Origin: Welwitschia mirabilis | Lineage: Eukaryota > Gnetophyta > Gnetopsida > Welwitschiales | DNA: 64,000 nt | Direction: 5' to 3' | NCBI GenBank assembly: GCA_051453625.1 | Contig: JBOZIK010000001.1 | Coordinates: 109,256,474 to 109,320,473, forward strand | Shown here: one piece after another, positions 1-13,159 of the stretch | How the letters are laid out: the number at the start of each line of letters is the position of its first letter | How positions within the stretch are numbered: position 1 is the stretch's first letter | Notes under the pieces: model-generated | What the model saw: only the letters and a program-made list of their open reading frames with translations | Databases searched by the model: none | What the model was told of the DNA's origin: nothing | Program-made: the position numbers and the translations under genes

Positions 1-2920
1 AAAGCTTTCATAGTCAATATAAAGATAAAATAAACTTAAAAATAAAGAAGTAAGTGATAAAATGTAGTCAAAAACTCTTTCCAATGCTTGAAAATGTTTT
101 GAAATCAATTGAAAAGCATGTACTTCCATTCAATGTAACTACATCTCTAGTTTGGTATAGAGGGAATATCTCTATATATACACTAAGGTTTTAGTGAATA
201 CATTTCGTAACTTGTAATTTGTATCATGTGATTTACATTATAAAAATTTAAATAGTTATGTGAAATTACAATGTCAATTTGCACTACAAAATGGTCCTAT
301 AATGCCATAGGTAGTTACATGATAACCACAAAAAATTCAAAATTAATAATTAACTTAACTTTAATTATTTCAATTCATATTACATGAAAATATCATATTT
401 GATTTAAAACTAACTAGTAATGAATATATTATATCACTTGGAATGTAAATTTCTATGGTACTGATGTCTTGATAAGTTGTGATATGATATAATGTCATGC
501 ATGTAATGTTAAAATAAGTTTAAATTATTTCATCAATAATTGGATGAGATATTCTAATATAAATGAAAATATGAGATATATTTAGCATGAATAGGTTTAG
601 AAGTTTTTCATACTTCACATTATCACCCTTAACTATAACCTCCTCATCATGAGCATTACACATAGCCTTAAATTAGATCATAATGAATTATTTCAAACTT
701 TTTTAATATTTAACCCTATTAATCAAAATGTATGAAGATACCTCTAAGTGTAGTATTATAGTTCTAAAAATTAATGAGAAAATATGACTATTAATATTTT
801 ATTTAATCAAAAATTTAGGCTTCATCATGTCTTGATAACTATTTTCTTTGTATGTCTCATATAAGTGGTGATGACGAGAGAAATAAAGTGTAATGCCTAA
901 TACTCATCTAGATGTTTGTCCATATGCTATGGTATGAGACATGCCATTGGAATACCAATGATCTCCATCATTTCACTAGATGCTAAGGAATTGCATCAAT
1001 TACTAATTCATATATCCTAATGACCAAGATGTCTATAGCTTATGTTGATGGTTATGAATCTAAAAAGTATCCCTATAAATAAATACAACAACATCTAAAA
1101 TAAATAGTAATAATAATCATGAAAAAATATATACTATCATAGATAATAAATATAATGTAGAGATATAAAAAAAATTTTACTCTTTATTCATTGTTCTTTA
1201 AAAATGTAAAGTAAAACATTTATTGGTTTTATTGATTTACAAAATACAAACAAAAATATGGACATACTATAAGTAATATAAAACACCCCCATAATCTCAT
1301 ATTATAATCCAATATTATAAAAGATAGTAAACCTCACAGATTTTACACATGTAATACATACACTAACATATGTAAGATGATCGAAAATTACATACATACA
1401 AATAGTGATTAAGATAAGAGTGAAGCATAAAAAATATTTGACTCTAATACAAGCATAAAGTAGATCACAAGTAGGATAGTGATCGGAAAAAAAGAAAACT
1501 ATCATCTCCTCCATCATATTCATACTTTAAAATAATGATAGACTATTAAATTTCATGCTAAGTTGCTTTCTTCTTTTACTTTAATCCATATCTATAAGAG
1601 ATAAATCTAGTCATAGAACAAAAGTCAGAGGTCAAGCTATAAATAAAATGATTCTATCTATACATATCATGCTTATTACTAACTAAATGATAATTAATTC
1701 TAGCTCAAGAAGTATCATGCTACTTAGGCCGAGGTCGGTGCTACTACTACTACTCATGCTCATAAAATCTCTCTACCTCTTAAATCTATCTAAAATTATA
1801 GAAAACTAAGAAGAATAATAAATATAGCCAATTCTATAAACTTAGGATTCTAGTGGACAATAACCTTCTAGATCATTAAGAGTAAATAAATGGTAATGAA
1901 ATTTAGAGAAGATCGAGCATGATAAACATGGAAAAAATAAAATAAGAAACATAAGAAAAATGACCTTGCCTAAACAACTAAAGGATTTTTAATACATGTA
2001 GAAATGCATGGGATATATCAGTAGTACATAGGATGTTAGACATAATGTAATAAGAAAGAGATACATCAAATGACCTAAGATGACTTATAGAAAAATCATT
2101 AGCACAAAAGATGAAATTAAGGTTAAGATCATCTAAAATAGATAATATCCTATCTTAAAACTATCTAGTAATTCCTAGTCACTAGTGTAATAATGAATAT
2201 CTAACACATCACACACAGTTCTAAAAAACTAATGCAGAGTAAAATCATTTATAATATTTTCCTTTATGCCTTCATCTTTATCAAATTAAAGTTTTTGGAA
2301 AAAAATATTATTATAGTATCACTAAGGTATAATGCATAAACAAAGTCAAATAACTAGTAACCTATCCATTCCTAACTCATTCATCATATTCAAAGGACAA
2401 AATAGTAAAGAACATAGAGAAAATAACTTCCATAATAAAATTATAATATAAGATCATAAATACATATTTAGCTTAAGAGAGGATAAAATAAAATAGTTGA
2501 AGTAGGACTCAATATAATTTTAGTAGAGCTTTGCTTTCTAATGTTTATGATCACTAATAGCTCTAGAGCTTACTTCTTAAAAACCAAAGTAGAATGAGGT
2601 TTAACAACCAAAATAAAAGTTCTTATAATGACAGAACCCTAGACTATTCACTATAGTGGTACTATAGCAGCACGTAAGAGATGATTTTGATGATGTAATA
2701 CTAGTTTAAAGGAATTAATAAGTAATTAAGATGACTTTCAAAAACTAAAGAAGTAGATGTTCTCAAAATAAAAAGGTAACATAAGAAATGATTGGTTATA
2801 TCCACTCAATAGTGGAAAAAATATTGTGAGATAAAAAATGCATATATTAATCATTATTTATTTAAAAAAACTTAATAACTCAAATTGCTTTTTTAAATTG
2901 GTACATTTTAGAATAAAAAT
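1..2920. other. AT-rich region, no gene recognised
   Basis: No reading frame here resembles a known protein, and the few short open frames look like chance in AT-rich DNA. The only local oddities are a short GC-richer patch near 1727-1745 and a TAC microsatellite at about 1740-1755. The right end borders the integrase remnant of the minus-strand gypsy element, so part of this stretch may be that element's 3' UTR and 3' LTR. I could not find an LTR edge or a repeat of it at 7600-8633. Confidence 0.5.
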
Positions 2921-2924
2921 AGAA

Positions 2925-4385
2925 GTAGATCCTCCTCAAGGCTTATAACCATACAAAATGTAACTACATCCTTTGATTTTTTAGATTTATTAACTTTACA
3001 TCTAAAACAATAATAAAAATAGATCTCAACTTCATTTAAATTTTACTCAATGAATAATTTGAGTTTAGAATAATTTACTCTTTGAAAATGATTAGTTTTG
3101 GGGTATTAATATAATTATTCCAAAAGGAAAAACATTAATAGTAAAAAAGAAATCTTCCCATTTTGATTTTAATCTTCTAAGGAATAAATGAAATTAAGAA
3201 CTAAGAATTAAAACTTTATTATTCACTTGAAAATTTTGCCTAAGAAGGGTTTCATCATAAAAATATTTTATTCTTTTTTAGCAAGAACTTAATTATCATT
3301 AACATTTAATATAGATTTATCTAATTCATTTAGTTGATTCATTCTAACTTTAAAATACTTTTTAAAATTAAGACTAAGCATACAAATAGCATTAAAATTT
3401 TGATGTCCTATCTTAACAAGAAAACATTATTTACTAGAAACATGTTTGTATTAGGTCATGCTAATGGGTATTTTATAAGTCATATGATAAGCCCATAATA
3501 CATGAGACAACTTTAAAGACCAATATTTTCTATTTGAACTAATCATTTTTTAAATAATTTTAGTAATCTTGACATTTCTTAGTTTTTCTTAGTCATTGAT
3601 TTAAGAATGATGTGCAGTAGTTGTCATCTAAGTGATACCATATTTAAGCATAATATTTCTAAATATTTTATTATAAAAATTAGTTTCTTGAACATTAATG
3701 ATAACTTTACAATGAACAAAATAAGAATTAACTTAATCTTTTAAGTATTTAACAATAGTATTAGCATTACAATCTCTACAATCTTTGGCTTCTACTCATT
3801 TAATTACATAATCCACATAAACAAGAATATAAGCATTATCAAATATATATGAAAAAGGTCCAATAAGATTTATACTCTAGGTGTAAACGAATTCACAAAT
3901 AATGATATGCTCAAGATGTATTTCATTTTTTATATAATACTATCCATATATTAGCATTTATTACAAGATTTACAAATTCATTTAGAATTACTAAAAATAA
4001 TAGATTAAAAAATGCAAAAATTTAAGATGTAGTTTTATTTCCACTAAAAGGATTATCACATAGATCATTATGATAAAACTATAAGATAATAGAACTATAA
4101 GATAATAACCATTTCATTGTTAGGCATAAATACTTTAAAGATTGATTAGTATAATATTTAAAGAAAAGTGGTAGTTACCATATGAACTTATGATATTACA
4201 ATAGAATTTTATTTTAATTCTAATAGGACATATTTTTAGTAATTTTATCACAAGATTTAAAATTTGCAATATGAGCATATTATGTAAAAACATTAATAGC
4301 AAACAAATTTTCATCCAGAATACTTTCTCTAATTTTTGATAATTTGATAGATAAGAAGAGAAAAGATAAATGATTAATAACAAGG
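2925..4385 (-). pseudogene. GypZ integrase remnant
   Basis: The integrase would insert the element's cDNA into host DNA. On the minus strand from about 4345 there is a segment like the WYADIVNYL...PEEMS region that precedes the zinc finger in Athila-type integrases, followed by a CHNDLCDNPFSGNKT-like zinc-finger stretch near 4050. The core reads YILVYVDYVIK at about 3800-3840, and its first catalytic Asp codon (3811-3813) is intact. The second catalytic Asp is Asn (codon 3694-3696, IINVQ in place of IISDG). The C-terminal part is recognisable as WSLKLSHVLWAYHMTYK, then MNQLNELDKS near 3330-3360, and a weak GPY-type end near 3130. Many stops interrupt it, so the enzyme is dead. Confidence 0.8.
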
Positions 4386-4389
4386 TTTT

Positions 4390-5640
4390 CTTTGCTACTA
4401 TTTATTTTATAGTAATATAAATTATTATACAAGTAAAACCTAATGCATAAAATAAGGTTTAGTTAAAGACTTATCAATAATATATTTTAAAGCAGTATCA
4501 TCAATAAAGATAATTACAAAATGAAAAATAAGATAGTAGAAAGACATTTTAAAAGAAAAGTTAACTACTAACATTTCCTTTTTAGTAGTAGAATAATTAA
4601 GTTGCACATCGTGTAACATCTTATTAGCATAAAAAATGATACAAGGTTTATATTAAATAGTTTAACCTAAGATTGCAACTACTACAAAATCACTTGCATA
4701 ATTCATTACCTCAAAATAAAAATACCAGTTAGGAACTTGAAGAATAGGAAAATACAACACAATTTCTTTAAGTTTTTAAAGGTAAATTCACATTTGGATG
4801 TCCAAGAAAAAGTTACATCTTTAAGAAGTTATTTAGTCAGAGATTTATGAAAGGAATAAAAAGATGAAATGAAATGGAAATAGAAATAAACATATCCTAA
4901 GACTGATTTTACATATTTAAAATAAGTATAAGTAGGTATAAAATGAATGATATTAATCTTATTAGGATCTACTTCTATTCCTTCCTTAGAAATGATATGA
5001 CTAAGAATGATACCTCTAGTTATCCTAAAAACACATTTCTCCCTATTAAGTTTAAGATAATGTTTAATATAATAATTTAAGATTAACTTTAAATAATACA
5101 TTATTTAATCAAAGAATCATCATAATAACAATAATCATTTATGAATATTTGTAAAGAATCATTTATGAATTCAACAAAAAGACTATTCATACAACTTTAA
5201 AAGTACAAGAGCATTATGTAAAGAAACAAATACATAATGATAGGTAAAAGTTATATAGGAACAAGTAAAACTAAGCTTATATTGATTTTCTAGTGTAATT
5301 GAAATTTGATCAGAACTACTATATATCAATCTAGAAAATGATAATAATGATTGCTAAAAGGTTTATTAAAAATTTCATAAATGGAAGGGAAAAAAAAGAT
5401 ATTTCTTAGAATAAGAATTTAGAGCACAAAATCTACATATATTTTTCATTTACCATTTTTCTTAGGGACAACTTGCTAATAAGTCACCCATTCACTATGT
5501 GAGAAGTGGTAAATGATGTTAACTTCCCAACATTTTAGGATCTATTCTTTAATAATATCCCTAAGCATTAAATTTAAACTATGCTAAGGCTGATAAATAG
5601 GATTTGCCGTAGATTCTTAATAAATATGATGAAAATAAAC
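4390..5640 (-). pseudogene. GypZ reverse transcriptase and RNase H remnant
   Basis: This would copy element RNA into DNA. On the minus strand, SEWVTY.QVVPKKNGK at about 5440-5510 matches the RT start (SPVQVVPKKGG type). ISITLENQYKLSFTCSY at about 5255-5310 is the palm region. The catalytic box reads FINDYCYYDDS, where the family has FMDDF..., so the first Asp is Asn (codon 5137-5139) and the second is kept (5134-5136). The longest open piece, 4829-5101, continues through LNREKCVF and HIISKEGIEVDPNKI, which are diagnostic gypsy RT signatures. RNase H follows at about 4390-4780; its CDAS motif reads NYAS, and the LNYSTTKKEMLVV segment is clear. Confidence 0.85.
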
Positions 5641-7560
5641 TAATTAATGAATACTAATCAAATAATAATAATATTAAACAAAGGCCTTAAAAATTTTAAG
5701 TAATAAATTGGTACTCCCTTTTTCTTGAAAATGAATAAGATGCATACTAATTATAATAGATTTAGATTTATTACAATCTAAGAAGATATACTTTAAAAGA
5801 TCAAGTAATAGATTTAAATTATCATTAACAATGTTATTAATAATAAAACATCATTAAAAGAGATGTTTATTTTCATTTTAGTTAAAAAATAATTAAAATT
5901 TTAAAGTAACACATCTAGTTAAAGTATTGATTTTATTTGCATCTAAATAAGATGTAATAAGCAATTCATAATACACATCCAAACATAGATATTATTCATA
6001 GTTAAAAATAAATCAATACTTATAGGTTGAACTTTAGTAAAAAGTAAATATTCATTCAATTTAATAGCCTTTTTCTTATAACTTAAAAATAAATTCAAGG
6101 TAATAAAAAGATTGTCAAAAATGGTTTTTAATGAATGCAATATAATATTAATTTTTGCATTAATAGTTATAAGTAAAGATCAATAAAGAATGATGAGGTA
6201 ATTGATAGAATTAACAAGAACTTTAAGAATAAAAAATTTGATAGTGTAACTAGATTTATCTATTTGAATTAACACTTTTTTATAATATTCTTAAGGATTT
6301 AACCAAATTTTTATTAGTCATAAAAGGAATTACATTAGTGAGATACACTTGATAAAACATAAATATTGGGAAAAAGTTCAAGCATAATATTGAATGTATC
6401 TTCTAAATTAAGCCAATGAATCTATAATAATATGATCACTTATAGTAAGGACAATGATAGGGGATTAAATTCACCATATTTCATAAGAAGTTTGAATTAT
6501 ACAAGAGATGTAGTAGGAGCAATAAGATTAACTATTTTTTTAGATAATTAATTTTTCTTTTACAGATGCAAAGATCTTTAAGAAATTTGAAATTAGATAG
6601 TATTNNNNNAATTACCTTAAGAAGGGGAAGATCCATATTAGAATCTTTAAATATTTTATAAAATATACTCATAATTACTACTTTAATAAAATTAAAGATG
6701 ACTAGGAAATAAATTAGAATCATCTAACTTTATCTTTTAAAATTTCTTCCTTTTAGACTTAAGATTTTCAATTAACTTCTTTAAATTAACATCTTCTTTT
6801 CTTTAGGATTGAAATCAGAAATTAAGTTTTTACTTTTTAACATAATGACATTTATGTTAGTTCATTCTTCCATCATATTAATTTATTTTCAATTGGATGT
6901 ATATTGAGATGATAAATGAGGATAACTCACCTTCTTATTTTTTTAATTGAAATATAAAATTAAGAATTTGCTACATTTGTTTCATTTGATTCACCAACAA
7001 TCTCATCATTTATTCTACCTTCATCTTTTAATGAGGTAAAACAGGTAACGGTTTAAGTTGCCACTAAGATTTATTATTATAAGAAAAAATGGCATTATAA
7101 TTATGACTTTGAGGGAAATTGTTTAGATAAAAAATGGAGTACTTATTAAATGGTAAATAAGCACAATAATTTTGATTAAAGGCATAAGAATTAGAAAAAT
7201 TATGATGATGCAAATCATTTTAAAGTGTGTTAAATGTTTGACATAACTTAATAGAATACACCTCTACCTAACATAATTTATAAAAAGATAAAACTGAAGA
7301 AGAGTGGCTTGGATTTTTCTTAAAATTCTCTTATTTTAATTCATTATTTTTTAAATGAATTGATAGAACATCCATTTTTTTTTTCTAATTCATCATTTTA
7401 TTCATCTTTATTTATAAGATCATTCAAGCTCATCTTGCTTCTAACATGGTCATTTTTAATATCTTCTCCTTTATGAATAACTTCTATTATTTCTTCCAAT
7501 CCTGTTCAAGTTTTGTCAAGGGTTTAATCTAATAACTACCCATTAATTAAAGTTTCCCCC
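5640..7560 (-). pseudogene. GypZ gag tail, protease and linker remnant
   Basis: This stretch lies upstream of RT in the element's orientation. The clearest match is in the minus-strand open piece 6532-6723: DSNMDLPLLKVI...FKFLKDLCICKRK corresponds to the VNIPLLDAI..IPSYAKFLKDLCTKKRK segment just before the protease of Athila-like polyproteins. A 5-base N gap (6605-6609) lies inside it. Farther upstream (7000-7300) an Asn/Tyr-rich stretch resembles the disordered tail of gag after its zinc knuckle. I see no intact protease active site, and the gag core is too eroded to define. Confidence 0.6.
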
Positions 7561-7599
7561 ATACCTATAGTTTATTTATTATAGTTTCTAAGGAAAACT

Positions 7600-8633
7600 A
7601 AACTAATATACAAACTTTAAAATCATTATTAGGCATTTTAATAAGAAGACCTCTAAAATTCTCAAAAAATTTAGAATAAGATGCACTATAAAATTTCTTG
7701 AAGTTATTAATAAGATTTTTATCTTATTAATATAAGTTATGAGTAGAAATGTCTTAATTAAAGCTTTTTAAAACTATTAAAGATTTGAAATATTTTTATT
7801 GTTACAAACAAGCCTAATCTAATTTTTAGTTCTATTCTTATTATCAAAAACCTAAGAAGCACTTTAAAGATCTCATGCATAAACTAAAGCCAATGCTTAG
7901 TTAGGTCATTATAGGTCTACATGTCACATGACTTATATATGCTCATGATTTCTATTACACTAGAAAAGTTTGTAAGTAATATGAATCCATAAGATTAGAG
8001 ACATGTCGTGGTTAGTAGGGAGAGACTATAAAGGGGATCAAGATTATTATCAATGATTAGGATATCTACATATTACTAGATCACATGAGATTAGAAATAG
8101 AATTCAGTGATAAAAAATTTGCTTAAATTCATACATATGAAGAAGAGGTAAACAGATGAGCATACTATGCTATTTTTGACATTCCACAACATGTAATAAA
8201 GGACTTCTTCACCATCCTATAGAGTACTTCATAATGCATTAATATAGAACATCATCCCATTATTTTATGATAGTAACTATATGATCTCCTATCCTTAGAT
8301 TTTTACCCTCATTCATTAGAGGGAGGGAACAAATCTTACATCATATCTAGAAAGGTATTTATGCATCATAATAGTTATGATATCTCTATGATCACTAGAT
8401 ACCCATACTTATTGCTATATTTCTTTCAAATGTATGAAATCCCAAAGCCACAATGCATACGACCTAATCCTCATATGGATAAAACATCTTATTACTAAGC
8501 TAACATTAGCATTTACATTCTATGATAGTCAAGTAAGAATAGGCACATCATGTTCCTTACCCCTGTGTAGATGATAAAGTTACTTGCTTATGTCGAATAG
8601 TGCTTATAATATAGACTAACATAAATATAGCAA
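7600..8633. other. Unassigned AT-rich DNA between GypZ and GypA
   Basis: No coding similarity is seen. It should hold the 5' leader and 5' LTR of GypZ and/or the DNA into which GypA inserted, but no TG...CA edge or tRNA-Asp primer complement could be found. The last 5 bases before the GypA LTR (8629-8633, agcaa) cannot be checked as a target duplication, because the other end of GypA falls in a gap. Confidence 0.4.
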
Positions 8634-8834
8634 TGTTATGATGTGAATTTTTGAAATCCTTAAGTCCTTAGATAATCCTTATAAATCACAAATATTTGCA
8701 TAAAAACACATCCTAGTATAGTGGGAGTTAACCCAAATGTCATAATTCATTAAAGGTACTAGAGTAGAAGTTAGAAAATTAATTTAACAAATTATTTTTT
8801 ATTTTCTAAATAAGTAAATAAAGTGAGAATAATA
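8634..8834 (-). repeat. GypA 3' LTR, distal piece (R/U5 side)
   Basis: In + orientation it begins tgttatgatgtg, the same edge as the GypB LTR at 53926. It is collinear with 27060-27210 (blocks such as aaatgtcataat and gagaataat are shared). It is cut off at 8834 by the Copia-1 insertion. The last five bases, 8830-8834 (taata), are the left target-site copy. Confidence 0.85.
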
Positions 8835-8951
8835 TGTGAAAGAATATATAGAAGCCTTCAAGGTTTCAATGATGCTAAGGCTAGGCATTGATTTCATAAA
8901 ATCATGGAAATTAGAAGTTGTGCCAACTAGGATGTTTGATCTATTTTATAA

Positions 8952-9185
8952 GATATCCAACCCTATATGTGGTAAAATGTATGGGTATATTTGAGGTTTA
9001 TCATTGGAACATCTAACCTTGTACACGGGAAAATGTAAAGGGACATTCGAGCTCTGTCACTAGGACATCTAACCCTGTATGCAAGAATTAAGTATGGAAA
9101 CATCTAAGATTTCCATCAAGATGTTAGGCTTTTTACACAGTGAAAATCTACAGGGACATCTAAGTCATGAATAAGACATCTAAGA
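8952..9185 (+). repeat. Four tandem repeats of 55-57 bp in Copia-1 U3 (5' LTR)
   Basis: Units start at 8952, 9007, 9063 and 9120, with a partial fifth at 9175. Each begins with a form of GGACATCTAACCCTGTA and contains a second GGGACATCTRAG-like half. The same array is at 16754-16988 in the other LTR, so it predates insertion. Repeats of this kind in U3 often act as enhancers; that role is inferred. Confidence 0.85.
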
Positions 9186-9220
9186 TCCTTCTTAGTCTTA
9201 ACAAGAATATTGCATTACAA

Positions 9221-9479
9221 NNNNNNNNNNNNNNNNNNNNNNNNNNNNNNNNNNNNNNNNNNNNNNNNNNNNNNNNNNNNNNNNNNNNNNNNNNNNNNNN
9301 NNNNNNNNNNNNNNNNNNNNNNNNNNNNNNNNNNNNNNNNNNNNNNNNNNNNNNNNNNNNNNNNNNNNNNNNNNNNNNNNNNNNNNNNNNNNNNNNNNNN
9401 NNNNNNNNNNNNNNNNNNNNNNNNNNNNNNNNNNNNNNNNNNNNNNNNNNNNNNNNNNNNNNNNNNNNNNNNNNNNNNN
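9221..9479. other. Assembly gap (259 N) inside Copia-1 5' LTR
   Basis: Run of N. The flanks match the 3' LTR at about 17025 and 17229, so the missing part is ordinary LTR. Open frames spanning it are meaningless. Confidence 0.98.
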
Positions 9480-9897
9480 CACTAAGATATCAATTGTAAT
9501 TAGAGATATTACTATCATTTGCTGATGTATTATGCTAAAGGCACTCACACCATTAGATATCTTGCTTTTTACTCTTTCTAATGGCTCTTTTCTAGTGAGC
9601 CTGTGCATCCTATGAGAAGGGATTAATTACAACCCTTAAAGAAGGGTGTTGTATTGTGTCCAAGTTATTAGATGTTAATTAAGGAAACTAATAGGCTAGA
9701 AGAAAATTACTACCCCTTATGAGTAGAGTACGTAAAGATTACTAAATCACTATAAGCCTGGTGCATTTGTCATTTGATTTATTTTGTACTACTTTATTTT
9801 TTTCCATTTATGTGCAAATCTAAATTTTATTATTAATATATAATATTTTTAAATTATCCAATTTTCCCCTTTTAAGATGTCTTTTCATCCTAGCAAT

Positions 9898-9911
9898 TGG
9901 TATCAAATCCT
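9898..9911 (+). promoter_or_regulatory. Copia-1 primer binding site (tRNA-iMet type)
   Basis: tggtatcaaatcct lies two bases after the LTR. The usual plant site is TGGTATCAGAGC, complementary to the 3' end of initiator Met tRNA. The one clear change (GAGC to AATC) includes a G>A. Confidence 0.85.
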
Positions 9912-9958
9912 ACTTACTTTAGATTAGTGCATTTTTGTACTCTTTTTTAGGAAGATTC

Positions 9959-11400
9959 ATGGCATCCTCAAGTCACTCAGAAGGTTATGTAGTTTCCAAA
10001 TCATCATCCTTTAATGGGAATAACTTTGCCAACTGGAAGTCTAAAATAAGCATCTTTTTTACATCCCTTCATCCAAGCATCTAGTACATTATAGAGTTTA
10101 AACACTAACTTCCTACAAAGATTAATATAACTAGAGTAGTTACTCTAAAATCTAGAGGTGCATGGGATGAAGATGATAAGAGAATAGTTTAAAATAATGC
10201 CAAGGCAATAAATGCTATAATTTGTGCCTTGTTAACTAAGGAGTATAACAGGACTGTATAGTATACCAGTGTAAAAGAAATATGGGACACTCTAAAATTG
10301 GAACATTATAAGAACATTGTGAATAATTCAAAGCTTCAACTTTTTGTCACCAAATTTGAGAATATTTGAATGAAATAATCAGAGACAGTGGTAAAGTTTA
10401 CAAAAAGATCAGTAATATAGTTAACAACATGTGGGTCTTCGGTGAAAGGATTCCTAAGAATCAAGTGATAGTAAAGATTCTATGAAGCCTTACTCTAAAG
10501 TTTAAAATAAAAACAATAGCTATAGAAGAAAGCAAGGATATAAATAGGATGAAGGCAAAAGAACTGAAAGGATCCTTGATGGCTTATGAAGATATTGTTC
10601 TTCTGGATGAGAAAACTCCAAAATGAAAAGGCATTACACTAAAAGCAAATAATGATTCAAATTATAATAGCTCAAATAAAGACAACTTTGATGAAGATCT
10701 TTATTTTCTTACCAGAAATTTTAAAGGTTTTATGTAAGAAGAAGGATTTAAAATTCTCCAAATTACTAATGAAAGATAAAATAGATAAAGATACGAAATC
10801 ATCTCAATCCATCTCAACCAATTCAATGTTATGAATGCAAGGGGTTTGATCATGTAACTACAAATTGTGCAAATAGCAAAAAGGACAAAATAGACAAAGG
10901 GAAGAAAGTGTTCAAAGCTACATGGAATGAATCAGAAAATGAACAAATGAACTTAAATGATAAGGATGGTAGAATGAATTTTAGACTTATTACTATAGCA
11001 CACAAGGTAAGTAATATTTCTCCTTTTAGTTATTTAAATATTGATAATCCTTCTAGTTTTAAACACAATTTTTTTTGAAAATGTTTCTTTTACTTACGAT
11101 GCCCTAAATATTAATGAAATTTTAGACACCTTTGAAAAATTGTATTCATTTAGTATGAGCCTAAGAAAGAAAAATGCTTCTTTTAGAAAAATGATTGATG
11201 GTTTTAAATGTAAATTAAAATAGGCAAATGCAAAAATTAAGTCTTTAGCCATTCAACTTCAAGATGCTAAAGTGATTACAACTCATTTAACTAAAGTCAA
11301 TGATAATCTAAACATGCTATTAGGTTTAAGACACAATCCTTGTGATAAGTCAAGACTTAGTTATAACACAACTAGTTCTCTAGTCTTATAAAACTTTAAG
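9959..11400 (+). pseudogene. Copia-1 gag remnant
   Basis: Gag packages the element's RNA into virus-like particles. The start at ATG 9959 gives MASSSHSEGYVVSKSSSFNG then NNFANWKSKI, matching the usual copia gag opening (FNGTNYSYWK type). The body follows in broken frames (AINAIICALLTKEYN-like near 10210). A CCHC zinc knuckle, CYECKGFDHVTTNC, is fully preserved at 10827-10868. Downstream, 11100-11400 encodes a Lys-rich, helical stretch before the protease. Stops interrupt every frame, several of them CAA to TAA. Confidence 0.85.
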
Positions 11401-11559
11401 CCTAGCACAAAATATGAAAGCTTCACTAAAGCTAGTCTTAAGTGTTGTTTTTCTAATAAATAAGGTCGCATTTAATTTGATTTTCCCTATAATAAATCAT
11501 TTTATTTTAACTTAAACTATGGATTTAGTTTTATCAAAAAATTTCCCCAACCTGGTTAA

Positions 11560-13080
11560 CATTGTCAAGTCAAATCTCTATGGATTATAAAGAAGTTATC
11601 CTATCTTTTTGTACATGCTACTTTTAAAGTACATGATTGAACTAGGTGATATTTGGATAGTGGATGCTCTAGGTACATGATAATAGATAAAAACCTACTT
11701 TCATCTTTTTAAGAGTACAATAGTGGGGAAGTGATGTTTGATGATAATAGTAAAGGGTTCATCATTGAAAATGGTATTATGAATTCTAATGATGATCATT
11801 CAAATATTCATGATATGTACCTAGTCAATAGTCTAAAACACAATCTTCTAAGTAATATCTCAAATATTTGATAGAGGCAATATTGTATTATTCCATGAAG
11901 ATAAGTCTATTATTTGTAATGCCATTACCAACAAATTTTTTCTCACAAGTATTAGATCTAGATACATGTATGTAATTGGAAAAGACAACATTGAATTAAT
12001 TAAAGATTGTTACTTTACCAAACATGATGATATCAACATCAAGCGTAGGAGACTAGATTAGATAAGCCTTAAGAATTTATCTACGATCTCTTCAAAATAA
12101 ACTATAAGAGGAGTTTCTAAACTTAACATATATCAAACAAAGATGTGTGAGTCATTTATTAAAGGAAAAATAACCAAAACTCACTTTAAAAGCAAAACCC
12201 TCATAACTTTCATGAGACTTCTAGATCTAAATCATACAGATTTATTTGGACTAGTTCAAACTAGGAGTAATGGATGCAAAAGATACTTTTTAGTTATGAT
12301 TAACAATTTCTCTCATTTTTGTTGGGTCTTTTTCTTAGTCAGCAAGGATAAAGCTTTTAATCCATTTGTTAAAGTTTGTAAAATAATTTAGAATGAAAAA
12401 GGGTATATTATTGAGATCATTCAATAAGATAGATGATAAGAATTTATTAATGAAAAATTTAAAAGTTACTATGGCTTAAATGGCATATCTCATCAACTCT
12501 TAGCTCTAAGAACTCCTCAACAAAATGGAATAGTTGAAAGAAAGAATAGAGTTCTAACTAAAATGACAAAAACTATGTTAAATGATAAAGTGCTTTTTTT
12601 TAAACATTTTTAGGTAGAATAAATCAACATTTCTTGCTACATTAGTAATAGAGTCTTCCTAAGACCAAACACAAGTAACATGTCTTATGTGTGTGTAATG
12701 GAAAAAAAACTAATGTAAGTTATTTCACGGTGTATATAAGAAAATGTTGAGTTCTAAAGGACAAAGAAGAAAATGGAAAATTTGAGTCTAAAACTAATGA
12801 AGAAACATTTCTAAGATATTTCATGACATATGAAGCCTACAAGGTTGATAATAAAGCATCCTATAGAGTTGAAGAAATTGTTCATGCTAAGATAGATGAT
12901 GACTATGACATCAAACCAACATCTAATGATAGTAAAGATACTATTCTTGTTTAACCATCATCCTTTAAAAGTAAATGATTATTCCTTGAATAAAAAGGAG
13001 CAAGTTCAAAAACATTCTCTCCTATTCTTAAGAACCAAAAAAGATCATCCTCAAGAAAATTCCATTAGTAATCTTCATTA
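11560..13080 (+). pseudogene. Copia-1 protease and integrase remnant
   Basis: The protease motif DSGCSRYM is at about 11656-11680; its catalytic Asp (11656-11658) is intact, the preceding Trp is a stop (TGA) and the expected His is Tyr. LKHNLLSNIS near 11835 is the usual end of this region. Integrase follows: 12143-12391 is open and reads HTDLFGLVQTRSNGCKRYF, then INNFSHFCWVFF, where the first catalytic Asp (VDDFS) is Asn. The stretch around 12430-12445 keeps the second Asp context (IRSDRGGEF type), interrupted by stops. RTPQQNGIVERKNRVL near 12510-12550 keeps the catalytic Glu. The element would not be able to integrate itself. Confidence 0.9.
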
Positions 13081-13159
13081 AGAAACAACAAGAAGAAGTA
13101 GAAATAATAGTTTTCTATGTTTTCTCTCTACCTTAGAACCTAAAAACTTTTAAGAAGCT

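Larger units (their letters stand above)
2920..7600 (-). mobile_element. GypZ: decayed Ty3/gypsy (Athila/Tat-like) retrotransposon body
   Basis: Read on the minus strand, the order is gag tail, protease/linker, reverse transcriptase, RNase H and integrase, the gypsy order. The integrase resembles the Athila/Tat group more than chromoviruses: it has the WYADI-type segment before the zinc finger, and no chromodomain is visible. Stops and frameshifts occur throughout. No LTR, primer site or polypurine tract could be placed, so the outer limits are those of recognisable coding sequence. It shares no close non-coding sequence with the other gypsy elements here, so it appears to be a separate family. 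Confidence 0.8.
8835..9895 (+). repeat. Copia-1 5' LTR
   Basis: It starts tgtgaaag and ends tagca two bases before the primer site. It is collinear along its length with 16653-17650, for example the ctaggcattg block and the closing cactcacac...atatct block. A 259-base N run (9221-9479) lies inside. The U3 part holds a four-unit tandem repeat (8952-9185). Confidence 0.9.

Noticed and set aside
1302-1523. Minus-strand ORF of 73 residues
   Set aside because: Low-complexity hydrophobic translation of AT-rich DNA with no context.
2620-2680. ctatagtggtactatagcag motif as a MITE end
   Set aside because: No paired inverted repeat or target duplication found nearby.
8952-9185. CRISPR-like array
   Set aside because: Units are adjacent with no unique spacers, degenerate, within an LTR, and the genome is a plant's.
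9167-9608. Open frames of 91-136 residues
   Set aside because: They run through 259 N; only a few real residues lie at each end.
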